Source: Lewinellaceae bacterium (GTDB taxonomy: Bacteria; Bacteroidota; Bacteroidia; Chitinophagales; Saprospiraceae). From it: a DNA stretch of 64,000 nucleotides. The DNA is taken from the NCBI GenBank assembly GCA_020636315.1, contig JACJYA010000006.1:124001-188000 (forward strand), in the 5' to 3' direction. The translations under genes were made by a program, and so were the position numbers. The notes below the pieces were generated by a model, which worked only from the letters and a program-made list of their open reading frames with translations, was not told where the DNA came from and did no database searches. Positions 8,421 to 17,288 of this stretch are shown in pieces. Position 1 is the first letter of the stretch; each line of letters opens with the position of its first letter.

Positions 8421-9533
8421 CTACTCCAACCTGATCTTAAAATTCCGCACACTTGCCCCAATGAAAAACAGGGCCATTCCCGTAAGTATCAGGCTTTCCT
8501 TCCATACAAACCCTACGCCGGTTCCCTTCAGCATGATGTTCTTGATGATGATGATGAACCACTTGGCCGGGATGATATTGCTGAGCACCTGAAGTACCTT
8601 TGGCATCGATTCGATCGGAAAGATGAACCCCGACAGCAGAATGGTCGGTAGCATCAGGGCCATCAGGGATATCAGCATGGCCACCTGCTGGCTCTCGGTG
8701 CGGGTCGAGATCAGGATGCCCAAAGCCAGAGAGGTGACGACAAACAACAGGCACTCCAGCCCAAGCAACAGAAGGCTTCCCTTGACCGGCATGCCGAATA
8801 CAAAAGTGCCAAGCATCAGGATCACTACGGTATTAGCCAGTGCCAGCAGAATGTAAGGTATCACCTTACCGATGATGATCAGCGACGGTTTTAGGGGCGA
8901 GGCCAGCAAGACTTCCATGGTGCCCAGCTCTTTCTCCCGCGTGATGGCGATGGAGGTCATCATGGCGGAGACCAGCATGAGAATGACGGTCATAACACCG
9001 GGAACGAACATAAAAACGCTTTTCAGCCGGGGGTTGTAGAGCATTTTAACTTCCGTGTTAATCTGCATGGGAGCAGCCTGTCCGTGGTTCTGTTCCCGCA
9101 GTTGCTGTCCGATGATGGCGGAAGCGTAATTGATCAGCGTCGTGGCCGTATTGGGGTCGGTAGCGTCGGCAATAAGCTGGATCTGAGCAGGCAGGTGGCG
9201 GCGTATGTTTTCCTGCAGGTCAGGGGGGAAAACGACGGCCATCTTGGTCTTTCCCTCCCGGAAATGCTGTTCGATCTCCGATACTTCCCTCAGGTTTTCG
9301 TCAATGAGAAAGTAACCGGAGGCCACCAGGCGCTGGGTGATCTCGCGGCTCATTTCTCCCTTCGACTCGTCGAGAATGGCAATGCGGGCATTGTCGATCT
9401 CATTGGTGATGGCAAAGCCGAAGAGCAGCACCAGCACTACCGGCATACCCAGCAAAATGAGCAGGGTACGCCGGTCCCGGAATATGTGGTAAAGTTCTTT
9501 TTGTATGAAAATACCAAACTGCTTCATGATCAT
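8421..9533 (-). CDS. ABC-2 type export permease (YbhS/YbhR-like)
   Basis: This 370-residue permease has the same layout as its downstream neighbour: an N-terminal helix after KELYHIFRDRRTLLILLGMP, a large extracytoplasmic loop, ITREKELGTMEVLLASPLKPSLIIIGK as the ABC-2 loop signature, then five clustered helices. Its ATG overlaps the stop of the upstream ATPase gene by one base (TAATG on the minus strand), a sign of translational coupling. The two permeases probably form a heterodimer. A start two codons further in (MKQFGIF) is equally possible. Confidence 0.88.
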   Translation of the reverse strand: MIMKQFGIFIQKELYHIFRDRRTLLILLGMPVVLVLLFGFAITNEIDNARIAILDESKGEMSREITQRLVASGYFLIDENLREVSEIEQHFREGKTKMAVVFPPDLQENIRRHLPAQIQLIADATDPNTATTLINYASAIIGQQLREQNHGQAAPMQINTEVKMLYNPRLKSVFMFVPGVMTVILMLVSAMMTSIAITREKELGTMEVLLASPLKPSLIIIGKVIPYILLALANTVVILMLGTFVFGMPVKGSLLLLGLECLLFVVTSLALGILISTRTESQQVAMLISLMALMLPTILLSGFIFPIESMPKVLQVLSNIIPAKWFIIIIKNIMLKGTGVGFVWKESLILTGMALFFIGASVRNFKIRLE

Positions 9534-10261
9534 TACTGATTGGGGCGGGTGAGCTGTAAAAAGACATCGTTCATCGATTCGGCGCCGAATTGTTCCTTGA
9601 GTGCCCGCGGTGTGTCGAGGGCGGCGATGTGCCCGTCAACCATGATGGAGACGCGCCCGCAGTATTCCGCCTCATCCATGTAGTGGGTAGTCACAAATAC
9701 GGTCATTCCTTCCGAGGCCGCCTTATAGATCATCTCCCAGAATTGCCGCCGGGTGATGGGGTCAACCCCACCGGTGGGCTCGTCGAGAAAGACGATCTCC
9801 GGGCGGTGCATAATGGCTATGGAAAAAGAAAGTTTCTGCTTCCAGCCCAGAGGGATGGCCTTTACCAGGGTGTTGGAGTAGCCCTCCATGCCCAGGCTGG
9901 CCGTCAGTTCCTTTTCCTGCCGGCGGATCTCCCGTCCCGGCAGGCCGTAAATGCCGCCGTAAAAACGGATGTTCTCCCGGACCGTGAGGTCTTCATACAG
10001 AGAGAACTTCTGGCTCATATAGCCGATGTGGCGTTTGATCTTCTCTGCTTGCCGGTAAACGTTAAAGCCGGCCACCTCCGCCTGCCCGGCTGTCGGGCGC
10101 GATAAGCCGTTGAGCATGCGCATGGCCGTGGTCTTGCCGGCTCCGTTGGCGCCCAGAAAACCGAAGATCTCGCCCTTCTTTACCTCAAAAGTGATCTGGT
10201 TGACGGCGGTGAAATCACCGAATTTTTTGGTCAGTTTATCTGCGGTGATGGCTGGTGTCAT
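9533..10261 (-). CDS. ABC exporter ATPase subunit
   Basis: This 242-residue nucleotide-binding protein has Walker A GANGAGKT, a Q-loop YMSQKFSLYEDLTV, Walker B IVFLDEPTGGVD and an H-loop FVTTHYMDEAE. The signature helix reads IPLGWKQKLS rather than LSGGQ, a variant seen in YbhF-type ATPases. It probably works with the upstream ATPase. In E. coli the two halves are fused as YbhF, whereas here they are separate genes 12 bp apart. It energises export by the two ABC-2 permeases. Confidence 0.9.
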   Translation of the reverse strand: MTPAITADKLTKKFGDFTAVNQITFEVKKGEIFGFLGANGAGKTTAMRMLNGLSRPTAGQAEVAGFNVYRQAEKIKRHIGYMSQKFSLYEDLTVRENIRFYGGIYGLPGREIRRQEKELTASLGMEGYSNTLVKAIPLGWKQKLSFSIAIMHRPEIVFLDEPTGGVDPITRRQFWEMIYKAASEGMTVFVTTHYMDEAEYCGRVSIMVDGHIAALDTPRALKEQFGAESMNDVFLQLTRPNQ

Positions 10262-10273
10262 GGTTGGTTTAGT

Positions 10274-11206
10274 TTATTGGTTGACCTCCTCTTCCTGTCC
10301 CATCAGTTCCATAAAAGCGTCTTCGATCGTAGCTTGTGCAGGATGTATCTCTATATCAGTATGCCCTTTTCCGGCCAGATAAGCCTGAATGGCTTCCGGC
10401 CAGATCGGGTTCTTCAGAGCCAGGTGTACATTCTCCCCGAATGGAAAGGCGCTGTGGGTGGATTCGAATGCTCTCAGGTCCTGGATCAGGCGGTACATGT
10501 CATTGGTGCGCACGGCAAACAGCGGTTTATCAAAAGCACTGACGATCTTCTTCGGCTCGTCAATGCTGAGGATATGCCCTTTCTGAATAAGTGCCACCCG
10601 TTCGCACAGGCTCGCTTCGTCCATATATGGCGTGGAGACGAGGATGGCAATGCCTTTCTCCTTCAGTTTTCGCAGCATTTCCCAGAATTCCTGCCGGGAA
10701 ACGGCATCGACTCCGGTTGTCGGTTCATCGAGCAGCAGTACGGCCGGTTTGTGGATCAGTGCGCAGGAGAGGGCCAGCTTTTGCTTCATCCCTCCGGAGA
10801 GCTTACCGGCTTTCCGCTTGCGAAAGGGCTCCAGCTGTACATAGATATCCCGGATCAGATCGTAATTTTCTTCTATAGAGGTACCAAAAATGGTGGCGAA
10901 GAAGTGAAGGTTTTCTTCCACCGAAAGGTCCTGATACAGGGAAAAGCGCCCCGGCATGTAACCGATGTGCCGGCGGATCTTGCGGTAATCTTTCCGCACT
11001 TCCCAGCCGTTGACCTCAGCGTACCCTTCATCGGCCAGCAGTAAAGTTGCCAGTATGCGGATCAGGGTAGTCTTGCCGGCGCCATCCGGGCCAATGAGGC
11101 CAAAGAGCTCTCCCTGGCCCACCTCAAAGGATACCTTATCCAGAGCAACGACGCCTTTTCCATAGCGCTTGCTGGCCGATTCTACTTTTATGGCGTTTGT
11201 GGACAT
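10274..11206 (-). CDS. ABC exporter ATPase subunit
   Basis: This 310-residue ATPase has Walker A GPDGAGKTT, Q-loop YMPGRFSLYQDLSV, a canonical signature LSGGMKQKLALS and Walker B VLLLDEPTTGVDAVSRQEF. The STPYMDEA segment follows Walker B where the H-loop is expected, with Pro where most ATPases have His. About 70 extra C-terminal residues form an appended domain. It corresponds to the N-terminal half of a YbhF-like double ATPase. A 114-bp gap separates it from the upstream adaptor gene, the largest gap in the operon before the permeases. Confidence 0.9.
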   Translation of the reverse strand: MSTNAIKVESASKRYGKGVVALDKVSFEVGQGELFGLIGPDGAGKTTLIRILATLLLADEGYAEVNGWEVRKDYRKIRRHIGYMPGRFSLYQDLSVEENLHFFATIFGTSIEENYDLIRDIYVQLEPFRKRKAGKLSGGMKQKLALSCALIHKPAVLLLDEPTTGVDAVSRQEFWEMLRKLKEKGIAILVSTPYMDEASLCERVALIQKGHILSIDEPKKIVSAFDKPLFAVRTNDMYRLIQDLRAFESTHSAFPFGENVHLALKNPIWPEAIQAYLAGKGHTDIEIHPAQATIEDAFMELMGQEEEVNQ

Positions 11207-11320
11207 GGTGGAATGTATTTATGGATTTTTGATTTATTTGCTGGCTTACGGCCACTCTGCAACTAACCGGATTTCAACGAGCGGCAGGAAATCGCACATC
11301 AAAAATCATACATCAAAAGA

Positions 11321-12244
11321 TCACTTCGCTGCAGTTTCTTCCTCTTTCCCGGGCAGCACCACTTCTCCCGGCATGCCGATCTTCAGGGAACCGTCGTTTT
11401 TGACCTTTACTTTGAATGCGTAAACGAGATTTACTCTTTCCTCTTTGGTTTGGATGGTCTTAGGGGTGAACTCTGCCTTGTCAGAGATCCAGCTAATGGC
11501 GCCGGTGAGGCTTCTGTTAGTTTCTTTGTCCCGGTCTATCTGCACTTCTACCTGCTGGCCGATCTGGATGTGAGGCAACTGTTCGCCGCTGATATAGGCG
11601 CGGAGTTCCAGCTCGTCAATTCCCGCGATGGTGTAGAGTGGTTTACCCATTGCCACCATTTCGTGAGGCTCCGCAAGCTTGAGCAGGACGGTACCCTCAA
11701 TTGGGTTGGAGATATAACAACGCCTGATCTGGTCACTGACCAGGTTGATCTGGGCCTGCAGAGGGGCGATCTCGGCGAGGATGCTTTTATTGAGGTCTTT
11801 ATTCTGGGAGCGGGCGGCTGCGATCTGCTTATCCACAACCTCGATCTGGCCTTGTATATCATCCAGTTGTTTAGGTGTGGCGGCATTGTCGGCAACCAGT
11901 GCTTTCAATCGCTTTTCTTCCCGGGCCAGATTCTGTTTTTGCTCCAGCAATACATCGATCTGCGGCTGGACCTCCTGGGTTTTTCCGGTTATGGCCTGAA
12001 TGCTTGCCAGGAGCTGTTGCCGTTTGAGGTGCAGCTGAGTGGTATCTATAAGGCCGATGAACTGGCCTGGCTGTAACTCCTGGCCTTCTTCCACATCAAA
12101 TTGCAGGAGTTGGCCGTTGCCCTCAGCGGAGACGATCACTTCCTGAGCTTCAAAGTTGCCGTAAGCATCGGCTGTTTCACCGTTCTCCTGGCAGGCCGTT
12201 AGGGTGAAGGCGGCAAGAAATAAGAATATTGAAGACTTTTTCAT
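11321..12244 (-). CDS. HlyD/YbhG-type efflux adaptor lipoprotein
   Basis: This 307-residue periplasmic adaptor has a lipoprotein signal ending LTAC (Cys18). A biotinyl-lipoyl-like half-motif follows (VSAEGNGQLLQFDVEEGQEL), then a long alpha-hairpin (about residues 75-170, rich in Gln/Glu/Leu), the returning lipoyl half and a beta-barrel domain (ELRAYISGEQLPHIQIGQQVEVQID). Such proteins link an inner-membrane ABC pump to a TolC channel. It lies 12 bp downstream of the TolC-type gene, as expected for one complex. Confidence 0.9.
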   Translation of the reverse strand: MKKSSIFLFLAAFTLTACQENGETADAYGNFEAQEVIVSAEGNGQLLQFDVEEGQELQPGQFIGLIDTTQLHLKRQQLLASIQAITGKTQEVQPQIDVLLEQKQNLAREEKRLKALVADNAATPKQLDDIQGQIEVVDKQIAAARSQNKDLNKSILAEIAPLQAQINLVSDQIRRCYISNPIEGTVLLKLAEPHEMVAMGKPLYTIAGIDELELRAYISGEQLPHIQIGQQVEVQIDRDKETNRSLTGAISWISDKAEFTPKTIQTKEERVNLVYAFKVKVKNDGSLKIGMPGEVVLPGKEEETAAK

Positions 12245-12256
12245 AGGAAAAATATT

Positions 12257-13537
12257 TTAGAGCTGTCCTTTAAGGGTGAGGTATTCAACTTTTATCTGTT
12301 GCTGCTGCAAGGCGTGCAGCTGGCGGTTGAGCCGGGCCTGGGCCAGGGCGTTAGCCTGGGTGATGTAGTCGGTAGAAGTGGCTACGCCCTGTTCCAGCTG
12401 AGCCGAAACCTGTTCCAGAACCTGCTCCTGCAGGCGGGCGATCTCTTCATCGCGTTGCATGAGTTGTTCCAGGGTTGCGATGTCTTCCAGGTACTTACCA
12501 TCCATCCGCTCAATCGTAGATTCAAATGATTCCTTTTGCTGGTTCACCATCTGGCTTCTCAGGGCCAGAAGCTGGCGGTCGCGATCAGACTGTTCCCAGT
12601 CGAATATTTTCCAGGAGAATTTCACACCGCCCATTGCGAAGGGGCTGAGGTTCTCATCGAAGAAGTTGAGTGGGTTGGGCAAACCTAGGCCCGCCTGAAC
12701 AAAAGCTCCGACCTTGGGGCGCCGGGCAGCGGTGATCATATCTTCCCGGGCCAGTATGCTTTCTTTCTGGAAGTTGAACAATTGTAGCTCCGGCCGTTGC
12801 AGTTCTGTTCCGCCAAGCGCCTCCTGCAAGTCGGGGAGGGCAAATTCAACATCAGAAGTCAAGGGCTCCCCGATCAACTCTCCAAGGCTGGCCACCAGCC
12901 CGCGTATGGCGCCTTCGGCCTGTTCAATTTCCGATTGCAGGCGCAGTACTTCAACCCTGAGCTTATCGATGTCTGCCGGCAGCACTACCCCGTGGCGCTG
13001 GCCTGCTTCCAGGGTTTCGATCTTTTGTTCCATTGTTGACTGGCTGTTGCGCAGTATTTCAATACGTTCCCGCTGCATCAGGATGCCGAAAACGAACTGG
13101 TTGACCTGGGGCTTCAGTTTGTCCAGCTCCACCTGCACCTGTTGCCGGTCGGCTGCCAGTTGGGCCTTTTCGATCTTCTGGCGGGCTTCATTGAGCCCTC
13201 CGTCGTAAATGGTGTATTGCAGGTCTGCCGTAGTTTGGATGCGGTAAAGCGGAAGGTTAAGTGCGGATTCTCCCGGCGGCAGCGGCAACTGGAACGGGAA
13301 TTGCACAACTTCCGACTGCAGGCTGGCCTGTGCATTCCAGCTGATCTCGGGAAGGCGTTCTTTCTGAATGCGTTCCAGCTGCAGGGCATTGGCCTGCTCC
13401 AGCAGGGCTGTCTGCCCGGAAAGCGGGTAGTGCGCCTGCGCCTTTGCGTAGCAATTGGCCAGAGAAAGGTTATCCATTTGGGTAAATGCACTGAAAGGAA
13501 GGGCCAGGATAACTAAAAACAAGGGTAATTTTTTCAT
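12257..13537 (-). CDS. TolC-family outer-membrane efflux protein
   Basis: Starting at the ATG at 13537 gives a typical signal peptide (MKKLPLFLVILALPFSAFTQ). The 12-residue upstream extension in the same frame lacks signal character and covers an operator-like site. The mature chain of about 405 residues is almost wholly helical with coiled-coil heptads and two OEP repeats (YAKAQAHYPL..; ATSTDYITQANALAQARLN). It should form the trimeric outer-membrane exit duct for the ABC pump encoded downstream. It is the first structural gene of the operon. Confidence 0.88.
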   Translation of the reverse strand: MKKLPLFLVILALPFSAFTQMDNLSLANCYAKAQAHYPLSGQTALLEQANALQLERIQKERLPEISWNAQASLQSEVVQFPFQLPLPPGESALNLPLYRIQTTADLQYTIYDGGLNEARQKIEKAQLAADRQQVQVELDKLKPQVNQFVFGILMQRERIEILRNSQSTMEQKIETLEAGQRHGVVLPADIDKLRVEVLRLQSEIEQAEGAIRGLVASLGELIGEPLTSDVEFALPDLQEALGGTELQRPELQLFNFQKESILAREDMITAARRPKVGAFVQAGLGLPNPLNFFDENLSPFAMGGVKFSWKIFDWEQSDRDRQLLALRSQMVNQQKESFESTIERMDGKYLEDIATLEQLMQRDEEIARLQEQVLEQVSAQLEQGVATSTDYITQANALAQARLNRQLHALQQQQIKVEYLTLKGQL

Positions 13538-13550
13538 CGGTTTATTAAAT

Positions 13551-13566
13551 TTAACCAAATGGGCAA
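13551..13566. promoter_or_regulatory. Second operator-like site before tolC homologue
   Basis: TTAACCAAATGGGCAA differs at two of 16 bases from the stronger site at 14180-14195. It lies 13 bp before the TolC-type ATG and just past the TetR stop codon. This is where a TetR protein would block the structural genes. The arms are imperfect, so binding may be weaker than at the regulator's own promoter. Confidence 0.5.
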
Positions 13567-13569
13567 AAC

Positions 13570-14178
13570 TCATACCCTAATGGCGTTGTGGATAAAGTCG
13601 ATGATCTCCCGCTTTCGCGTTTCCATAAGTTTCAGGTAAGCTTCGTCGTCAACCTGGGCAATGCCCTGGAACATCGGGCGGGCAATAAAGGGGAAGGCGC
13701 ATAAGGACAACATATTCAGAACCAGGTGAAAAGGGTTGACCTCCCGTATCCTTCCGGCCTGTACTTCCATCTGGATCTGGCCGATGAGGGGCAGGAAGTT
13801 TGGCTTGCTTCCCCGGTTCAGGATCTCCTTAACAAAGGCATCTCCCTTCTGATTGAGTTCATTGATCACAAAGGAAGGAAGCATGGGATTGGAGATCAGA
13901 ATGTCCATATATTGCTCTACAAAGGCCTCTATCTTCTCAAAAAGGGGCATATCGGCTGCAAATACTTCATTGATACGTAAGGCAAACTGGCCGAAGGCCT
14001 CGATGAAAACGGAGTGAAAAAGTTTGTTCTTGCTGCGAAAGTAGTAGTGCAGCAACCCTTTATTGATACCTGCTACATCTGCGATCTCCTGCATGCGGGC
14101 AGCCGCAAAGCCTTTCCTGGTGAAGACCTCCCTGGCGGCACGCAGTATTTTTTCTTCGGTTGTTACTTCCATTTTCAT
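13570..14178 (-). CDS. TetR-family regulator of the export operon
   Basis: With the ATG at 14178 (MKMEVTTEEK) the protein has about 202 residues, normal for TetR. Longer in-frame starts would read through the operator-like palindrome and add 58 atypical residues. The N-terminal HTH is clear: ILRAAREVFTRKGFAAARMQEIADVAGINKGLLHYYFRSKNKLF. The C-terminal ligand domain is helical and resembles CecR/YbiH-type regulators, which control ybhGFSR in E. coli. It is co-directional with the pump genes and probably autoregulated. The ligand is unknown. Confidence 0.85.
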   Translation of the reverse strand: MKMEVTTEEKILRAAREVFTRKGFAAARMQEIADVAGINKGLLHYYFRSKNKLFHSVFIEAFGQFALRINEVFAADMPLFEKIEAFVEQYMDILISNPMLPSFVINELNQKGDAFVKEILNRGSKPNFLPLIGQIQMEVQAGRIREVNPFHLVLNMLSLCAFPFIARPMFQGIAQVDDEAYLKLMETRKREIIDFIHNAIRV

Positions 14179-14179
14179 T

Positions 14180-14195
14180 TTACCCAAATGGGTAA
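14180..14195. promoter_or_regulatory. Palindromic operator for the TetR regulator
   Basis: TTACCCAAATGGGTAA has perfect 7-bp arms around a 2-bp centre and ends 1 bp before the TetR ATG. Size and placement are typical of TetR autorepression. A diverged copy lies at 13551-13566. Confidence 0.65.
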
Positions 14196-14525
14196 TTTTA
14201 GACAAATGTAATAACTTTGGCCATGCGGCGCAAGGGATGAAGGGAAAAAATGAAAATTTTCCTGATAGGTTGGTGTAAATGGCTACCATCCTGGGAGGAG
14301 AAAGGGATAGCCCGTGGGGAATTGATGTTTTGGAGCCTGCCTGGTATGACATTTTTGAAAAAAAGAACAGCCGACAACCTTTTTAGAGGTTTGAAAATGA
14401 GTCGATTAGGCTTTTTTATCTACTAATAAGCTTGAAATGATAAGGAGAAGTTTGCCTGAGTTTTGTCTCGGAAAGTATTGGAAAAATGATGTAACTTCGG
14501 CATAGCCATATCCTTTCTTGGTGTC

Positions 14526-14567
14526 GGCTAGTGGCCAGGCGAACTTTAAGTCGCCTGGCCACTAGCC
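14526..14567. repeat. Dispersed hairpin repeat, copy 1
   Basis: A 17-bp perfect stem (GGCTAGTGGCCAGGCGA and its complement) surrounds the loop ACTTTAAG. The inner 38 bp (14528-14565) are identical to 53724-53761. It sits 56 bp after the stop of the minus-strand beta-barrel gene, so it may act as a 3' stabiliser or terminator as well as being a mobile REP-like element. The rest of 14196-14623 shows no gene. Confidence 0.8.
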
Positions 14568-14623
14568 CGGAGGCTATAAGGAGGGGAGGATAGTAACGGG
14601 AGAGTCAGAAAAAAAGCTGGTTC

Positions 14624-15499
14624 TTAAAAACTAAATCCAACTGAAGCCTGAAGCGTAAGGTTGCGATCATTATCATCCCGGAAAATGAAGTTTTTTTCTT
14701 CATCCAGTTCTTTTCGGGAAACGTCGCGTTCCATTCTGGTTAGGTCGGAGAGGCCGTAGTTCACTCGCATGCCGACATACAGCCCTTGGTTGAGGAAGAA
14801 GGCCAGCCCTCCGATTAGTCCGAGGTCAATTGGGCGGAAGAGCTTATCCGTGCTTTCGATCTCCTGGTAATTGACGCCCAGGGTTTTGGGGATCACAACA
14901 ACCTTGCCTTCGATATCCCGGAGTTCAACGTCGTTGGCATCGGTACGCTGGAGGGCATCATCAAAATAATTGAATTCCAGGGCAATGATGAAGGGGTCAA
15001 CGGGAGTGCCCCGTTCCGTTTGGCCGGAAAAAGAAAGCTCCCCGGAGCCGCGGGAGGATACCAGGATGCCAAGGTTGAAACCGCCGGAGACTTCCAGCCG
15101 CCCGAAGCGGCCAACGGCCATAAAAGGTATATCGATATAGGAATTCGTGATGGAAAGCGAGGTGTTCCGGTTTCCTGTAGCGTATATGCGGCTCTCATCC
15201 TGGGTATTCAGTATCCAGAAGGATTCGCCGTTGTAATTGTAATCGGTACCTTTCTGAGAGTACAGCAGCTCGGCGCGCAGGCCGAAATAGTCATTAAAGA
15301 AAAGATTGGCGGTGGCGCCAACGTGGAAGCCGTTCGAAAAACGGTACTCCTCGAGATCGCTGCCGCTGCTGCTCGTCTCCAGTGGGCCCCTGATGGTGGA
15401 AAAGTTGATGCCTGCGCGGAAGCCGCCGGAAAATTCCTGAGCAGTGAGCTGAAAACAACCCAGGATTGCCAATAACAGTACAAGTGAAAGCCGGTTCAT
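14624..15499 (-). CDS. PorT-like outer-membrane beta-barrel protein
   Basis: The internal ATG at 15499 gives a good signal peptide (MNRLSLVLLLAILGCFQLTAQ), and the upstream 13 residues are charged. The mature protein of about 270 residues alternates hydrophobic and polar residues, begins FSGGFRAGINFSTI, contains FGLRAELLYSQKGTDYNYNG and ends in a Phe-terminated strand (TLQASVGFSF). These are hallmarks of the small 'outer membrane beta-barrel' (PorT/OMP_b-brl_2) family abundant in Bacteroidota. The function is structural or unknown. It is a single gene. Confidence 0.78.
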   Translation of the reverse strand: MNRLSLVLLLAILGCFQLTAQEFSGGFRAGINFSTIRGPLETSSSGSDLEEYRFSNGFHVGATANLFFNDYFGLRAELLYSQKGTDYNYNGESFWILNTQDESRIYATGNRNTSLSITNSYIDIPFMAVGRFGRLEVSGGFNLGILVSSRGSGELSFSGQTERGTPVDPFIIALEFNYFDDALQRTDANDVELRDIEGKVVVIPKTLGVNYQEIESTDKLFRPIDLGLIGGLAFFLNQGLYVGMRVNYGLSDLTRMERDVSRKELDEEKNFIFRDDNDRNLTLQASVGFSF

Positions 15500-15657
15500 T
15501 AAACGTTCTTTTTTAATTGTGTATTTAAGCAGGTGCATATTGTTTCATCCAGCCAGTTGGGGGGCGCCTTTATAAGACTTTCCTGAGCCAGGTCCGGTTG
15601 GCAGCAACTTCTTTTCTTTATTCAATGGCAATGATGTCAAAACCATTGCCCTGTTTA

Positions 15658-16431
15658 TCAGAGCGCGATCTTCAGATAAACCGGGCAATGGTCTGAATGC
15701 ACTACATCCGTCATCTGGTAGGCATCCAGCAGCTTGTCTTTGAGGTTTTCAGTAACGGATTGGTAATCAATGCGCCAGCCTTTGTTCTTCTCCCGGGCTC
15801 GGGCTCGGTACGTCCACCAGCTGTATTCTATTTTGTCGGGGTTGAGATAACGGAAGGCATCGACGAAACCATTGTCGAACCACTGGTTCATCCACTCCCT
15901 TTCTTCGGGCAGAAAGCCCGAGTTGTTTTTGTTCCGCACCGGGTCATGGATATCGATCTCGGTATGGGCGATATTGTAATCACCTACGATGATCAATTTG
16001 GGCCGCTCCTTTCGCAATTCTCGGGCCCATTGGTGGAAGTCGGCAAGAAACTCCATCTTGAAGGCCTGCCGTTCATCACCCGTCGTTCCGGAGGGAAAAT
16101 AGCAGTTGAGAACCGACCAGTCGCCGTAATCGGTGCGCAGAATACGCCCCTCCTGGTCGTATTTTTCGATGCCGCAACCGACAACGACATCGTCCGGTTC
16201 GATGCGGCTGAAAGTAGCCACCCCACTGTATCCTTTCTTCTCGGCGCTATGCCAGTGTTGCTCATACCCCAGGGCTTCGAATTCACTGGTTTCCTCAACC
16301 TGCTCCGGCCGGGCTTTGGTCTCCTGCACGCAGAAGATGTCAATATCGCTGTCTTTTATCCAGTTTAGCAGGCCTTTTTTGAGTGCAGCCCGGATACCGT
16401 TGACGTTGTAGGAAACAATGGTTTTTGGCAT
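15658..16431 (-). CDS. xth: Exodeoxyribonuclease III
   Basis: This 257-residue endonuclease/exonuclease/phosphatase-fold enzyme has the XthA motifs in order: SYNVNGIRAA, FCVQETKA (metal-binding Glu), GYSGVATFS, GDYNIAH (catalytic Asp and Asn; Tyr replaces the more usual Phe), YSWWTYR, WRIDYQ and SDHCPVYL (catalytic His). It acts at abasic sites and recessed 3' ends in base-excision repair. The start MPKTIVSYNVNG at 16431 is preferred; the 14-residue longer form overlaps the neighbouring stop. Confidence 0.95.
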   Translation of the reverse strand: MPKTIVSYNVNGIRAALKKGLLNWIKDSDIDIFCVQETKARPEQVEETSEFEALGYEQHWHSAEKKGYSGVATFSRIEPDDVVVGCGIEKYDQEGRILRTDYGDWSVLNCYFPSGTTGDERQAFKMEFLADFHQWARELRKERPKLIIVGDYNIAHTEIDIHDPVRNKNNSGFLPEEREWMNQWFDNGFVDAFRYLNPDKIEYSWWTYRARAREKNKGWRIDYQSVTENLKDKLLDAYQMTDVVHSDHCPVYLKIAL

Positions 16432-16469
16432 GGTTGGGTCGGTTTGGCCGACAAAGATAAGGAAAGTCC

Positions 16470-16934
16470 TCAATTAGCCGAAAACCTCAGGGTTTTTGGT
16501 TTGACCAACCGTTCAAAATCCTGATAGGACATTCTGATCAGTTCTGTATGGGAACCCGCATTGAAGGCGATCTCTTCATCCTCGGCCAGGCTTTCGGCAA
16601 CATAAACATCCATGTTGTAGAGGTTTCCGAAGGGAGGCATGGCGCCTACTTCACACTGAGGAAAGAGGCCTTTGAATTCTTCCTCGCCGGCAAGTTCAAC
16701 TTTGCTGGCTCCGGTCATTTGCTTCAGCTGCCTGAAGTCAATGTGGTAGGAAGCAGGCAGAACGGCCATGGCCATCCGGCCATCTACCTTGACCATCACT
16801 GTTTTGGCCATTTCCTTGCCGGGAATATGAGCGGACGCGGCGGCCTGCTGGGCGGTATAGGCCTCTGAGTGGCTGATGGACACATACCTGATCTTGTTGC
16901 TGTCCAGAAATTGTTTTAATTTTTGTAGTGGCAT
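16470..16934 (-). CDS. YbaK/ProX-type aminoacyl-tRNA deacylase
   Basis: This 154-residue protein has the YbaK fold signature: KTVMVKVDGRMAMAVLPASYHIDFRQLK with the conserved Lys, then GAMPPFGNLY and FNAGSHTELIRMSYQDFERLV. The family hydrolyses mischarged Cys- or Ala-tRNA(Pro) and related species in trans. The upstream residues LDSNKIRYVSISHSEAYTAQQAA fit the family start. It lies 38 bp upstream of exonuclease III and may be cotranscribed with it. Confidence 0.9.
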   Translation of the reverse strand: MPLQKLKQFLDSNKIRYVSISHSEAYTAQQAAASAHIPGKEMAKTVMVKVDGRMAMAVLPASYHIDFRQLKQMTGASKVELAGEEEFKGLFPQCEVGAMPPFGNLYNMDVYVAESLAEDEEIAFNAGSHTELIRMSYQDFERLVKPKTLRFSAN

Positions 16935-17288
16935 AATGGTCGTTTTTTGGTTAAGGAAATTGTTTCATGATTTCGCCTGGTTCAGCAGTTTTCCTGAAGC
17001 TGTCAGCCAATCAATATGGCTGATTTTCCCCAAAAGTGAAATGACAAAGGTCAATGGAACGGGTTAATTCGTGCGTACAGAAAGCCTCATTTTTTAATGT
17101 TCATCGCCTGCATGATATACATACCCACCAGCCGGCTGGTGATGATGGCCCGGTTATTTAAGGTTATTGCATTAACCCGATATCTTCAATGATTTATGTC
17201 ATTTATTCTACCCTGAGGATGGCATATCTTCTCAGGTTGGATTAATGTGGTATTTAGTCCGTCCCTCCCTCGATAAAAAAGAAAGCTC
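16935..17288. other. Divergent intergenic region with 16-bp palindrome
   Basis: This 354-bp stretch separates the minus-strand YbaK gene from the plus-strand PhoX-like gene and must hold both promoters. CACCAGCCGGCTGGTG at 17126-17141 is a perfect palindrome. On the minus strand a short open stretch covers it (ending IMQAMNIKK), so the palindrome could also be a relic of coding sequence. No RNA gene was recognised. Confidence 0.35.

Noticed and set aside
17126..17141. Perfect 16-bp palindrome CACCAGCCGGCTGGTG taken as an operator
   Set aside because: It lies inside a short minus-strand open stretch and has no second copy near either gene, so I do not call it an operator.
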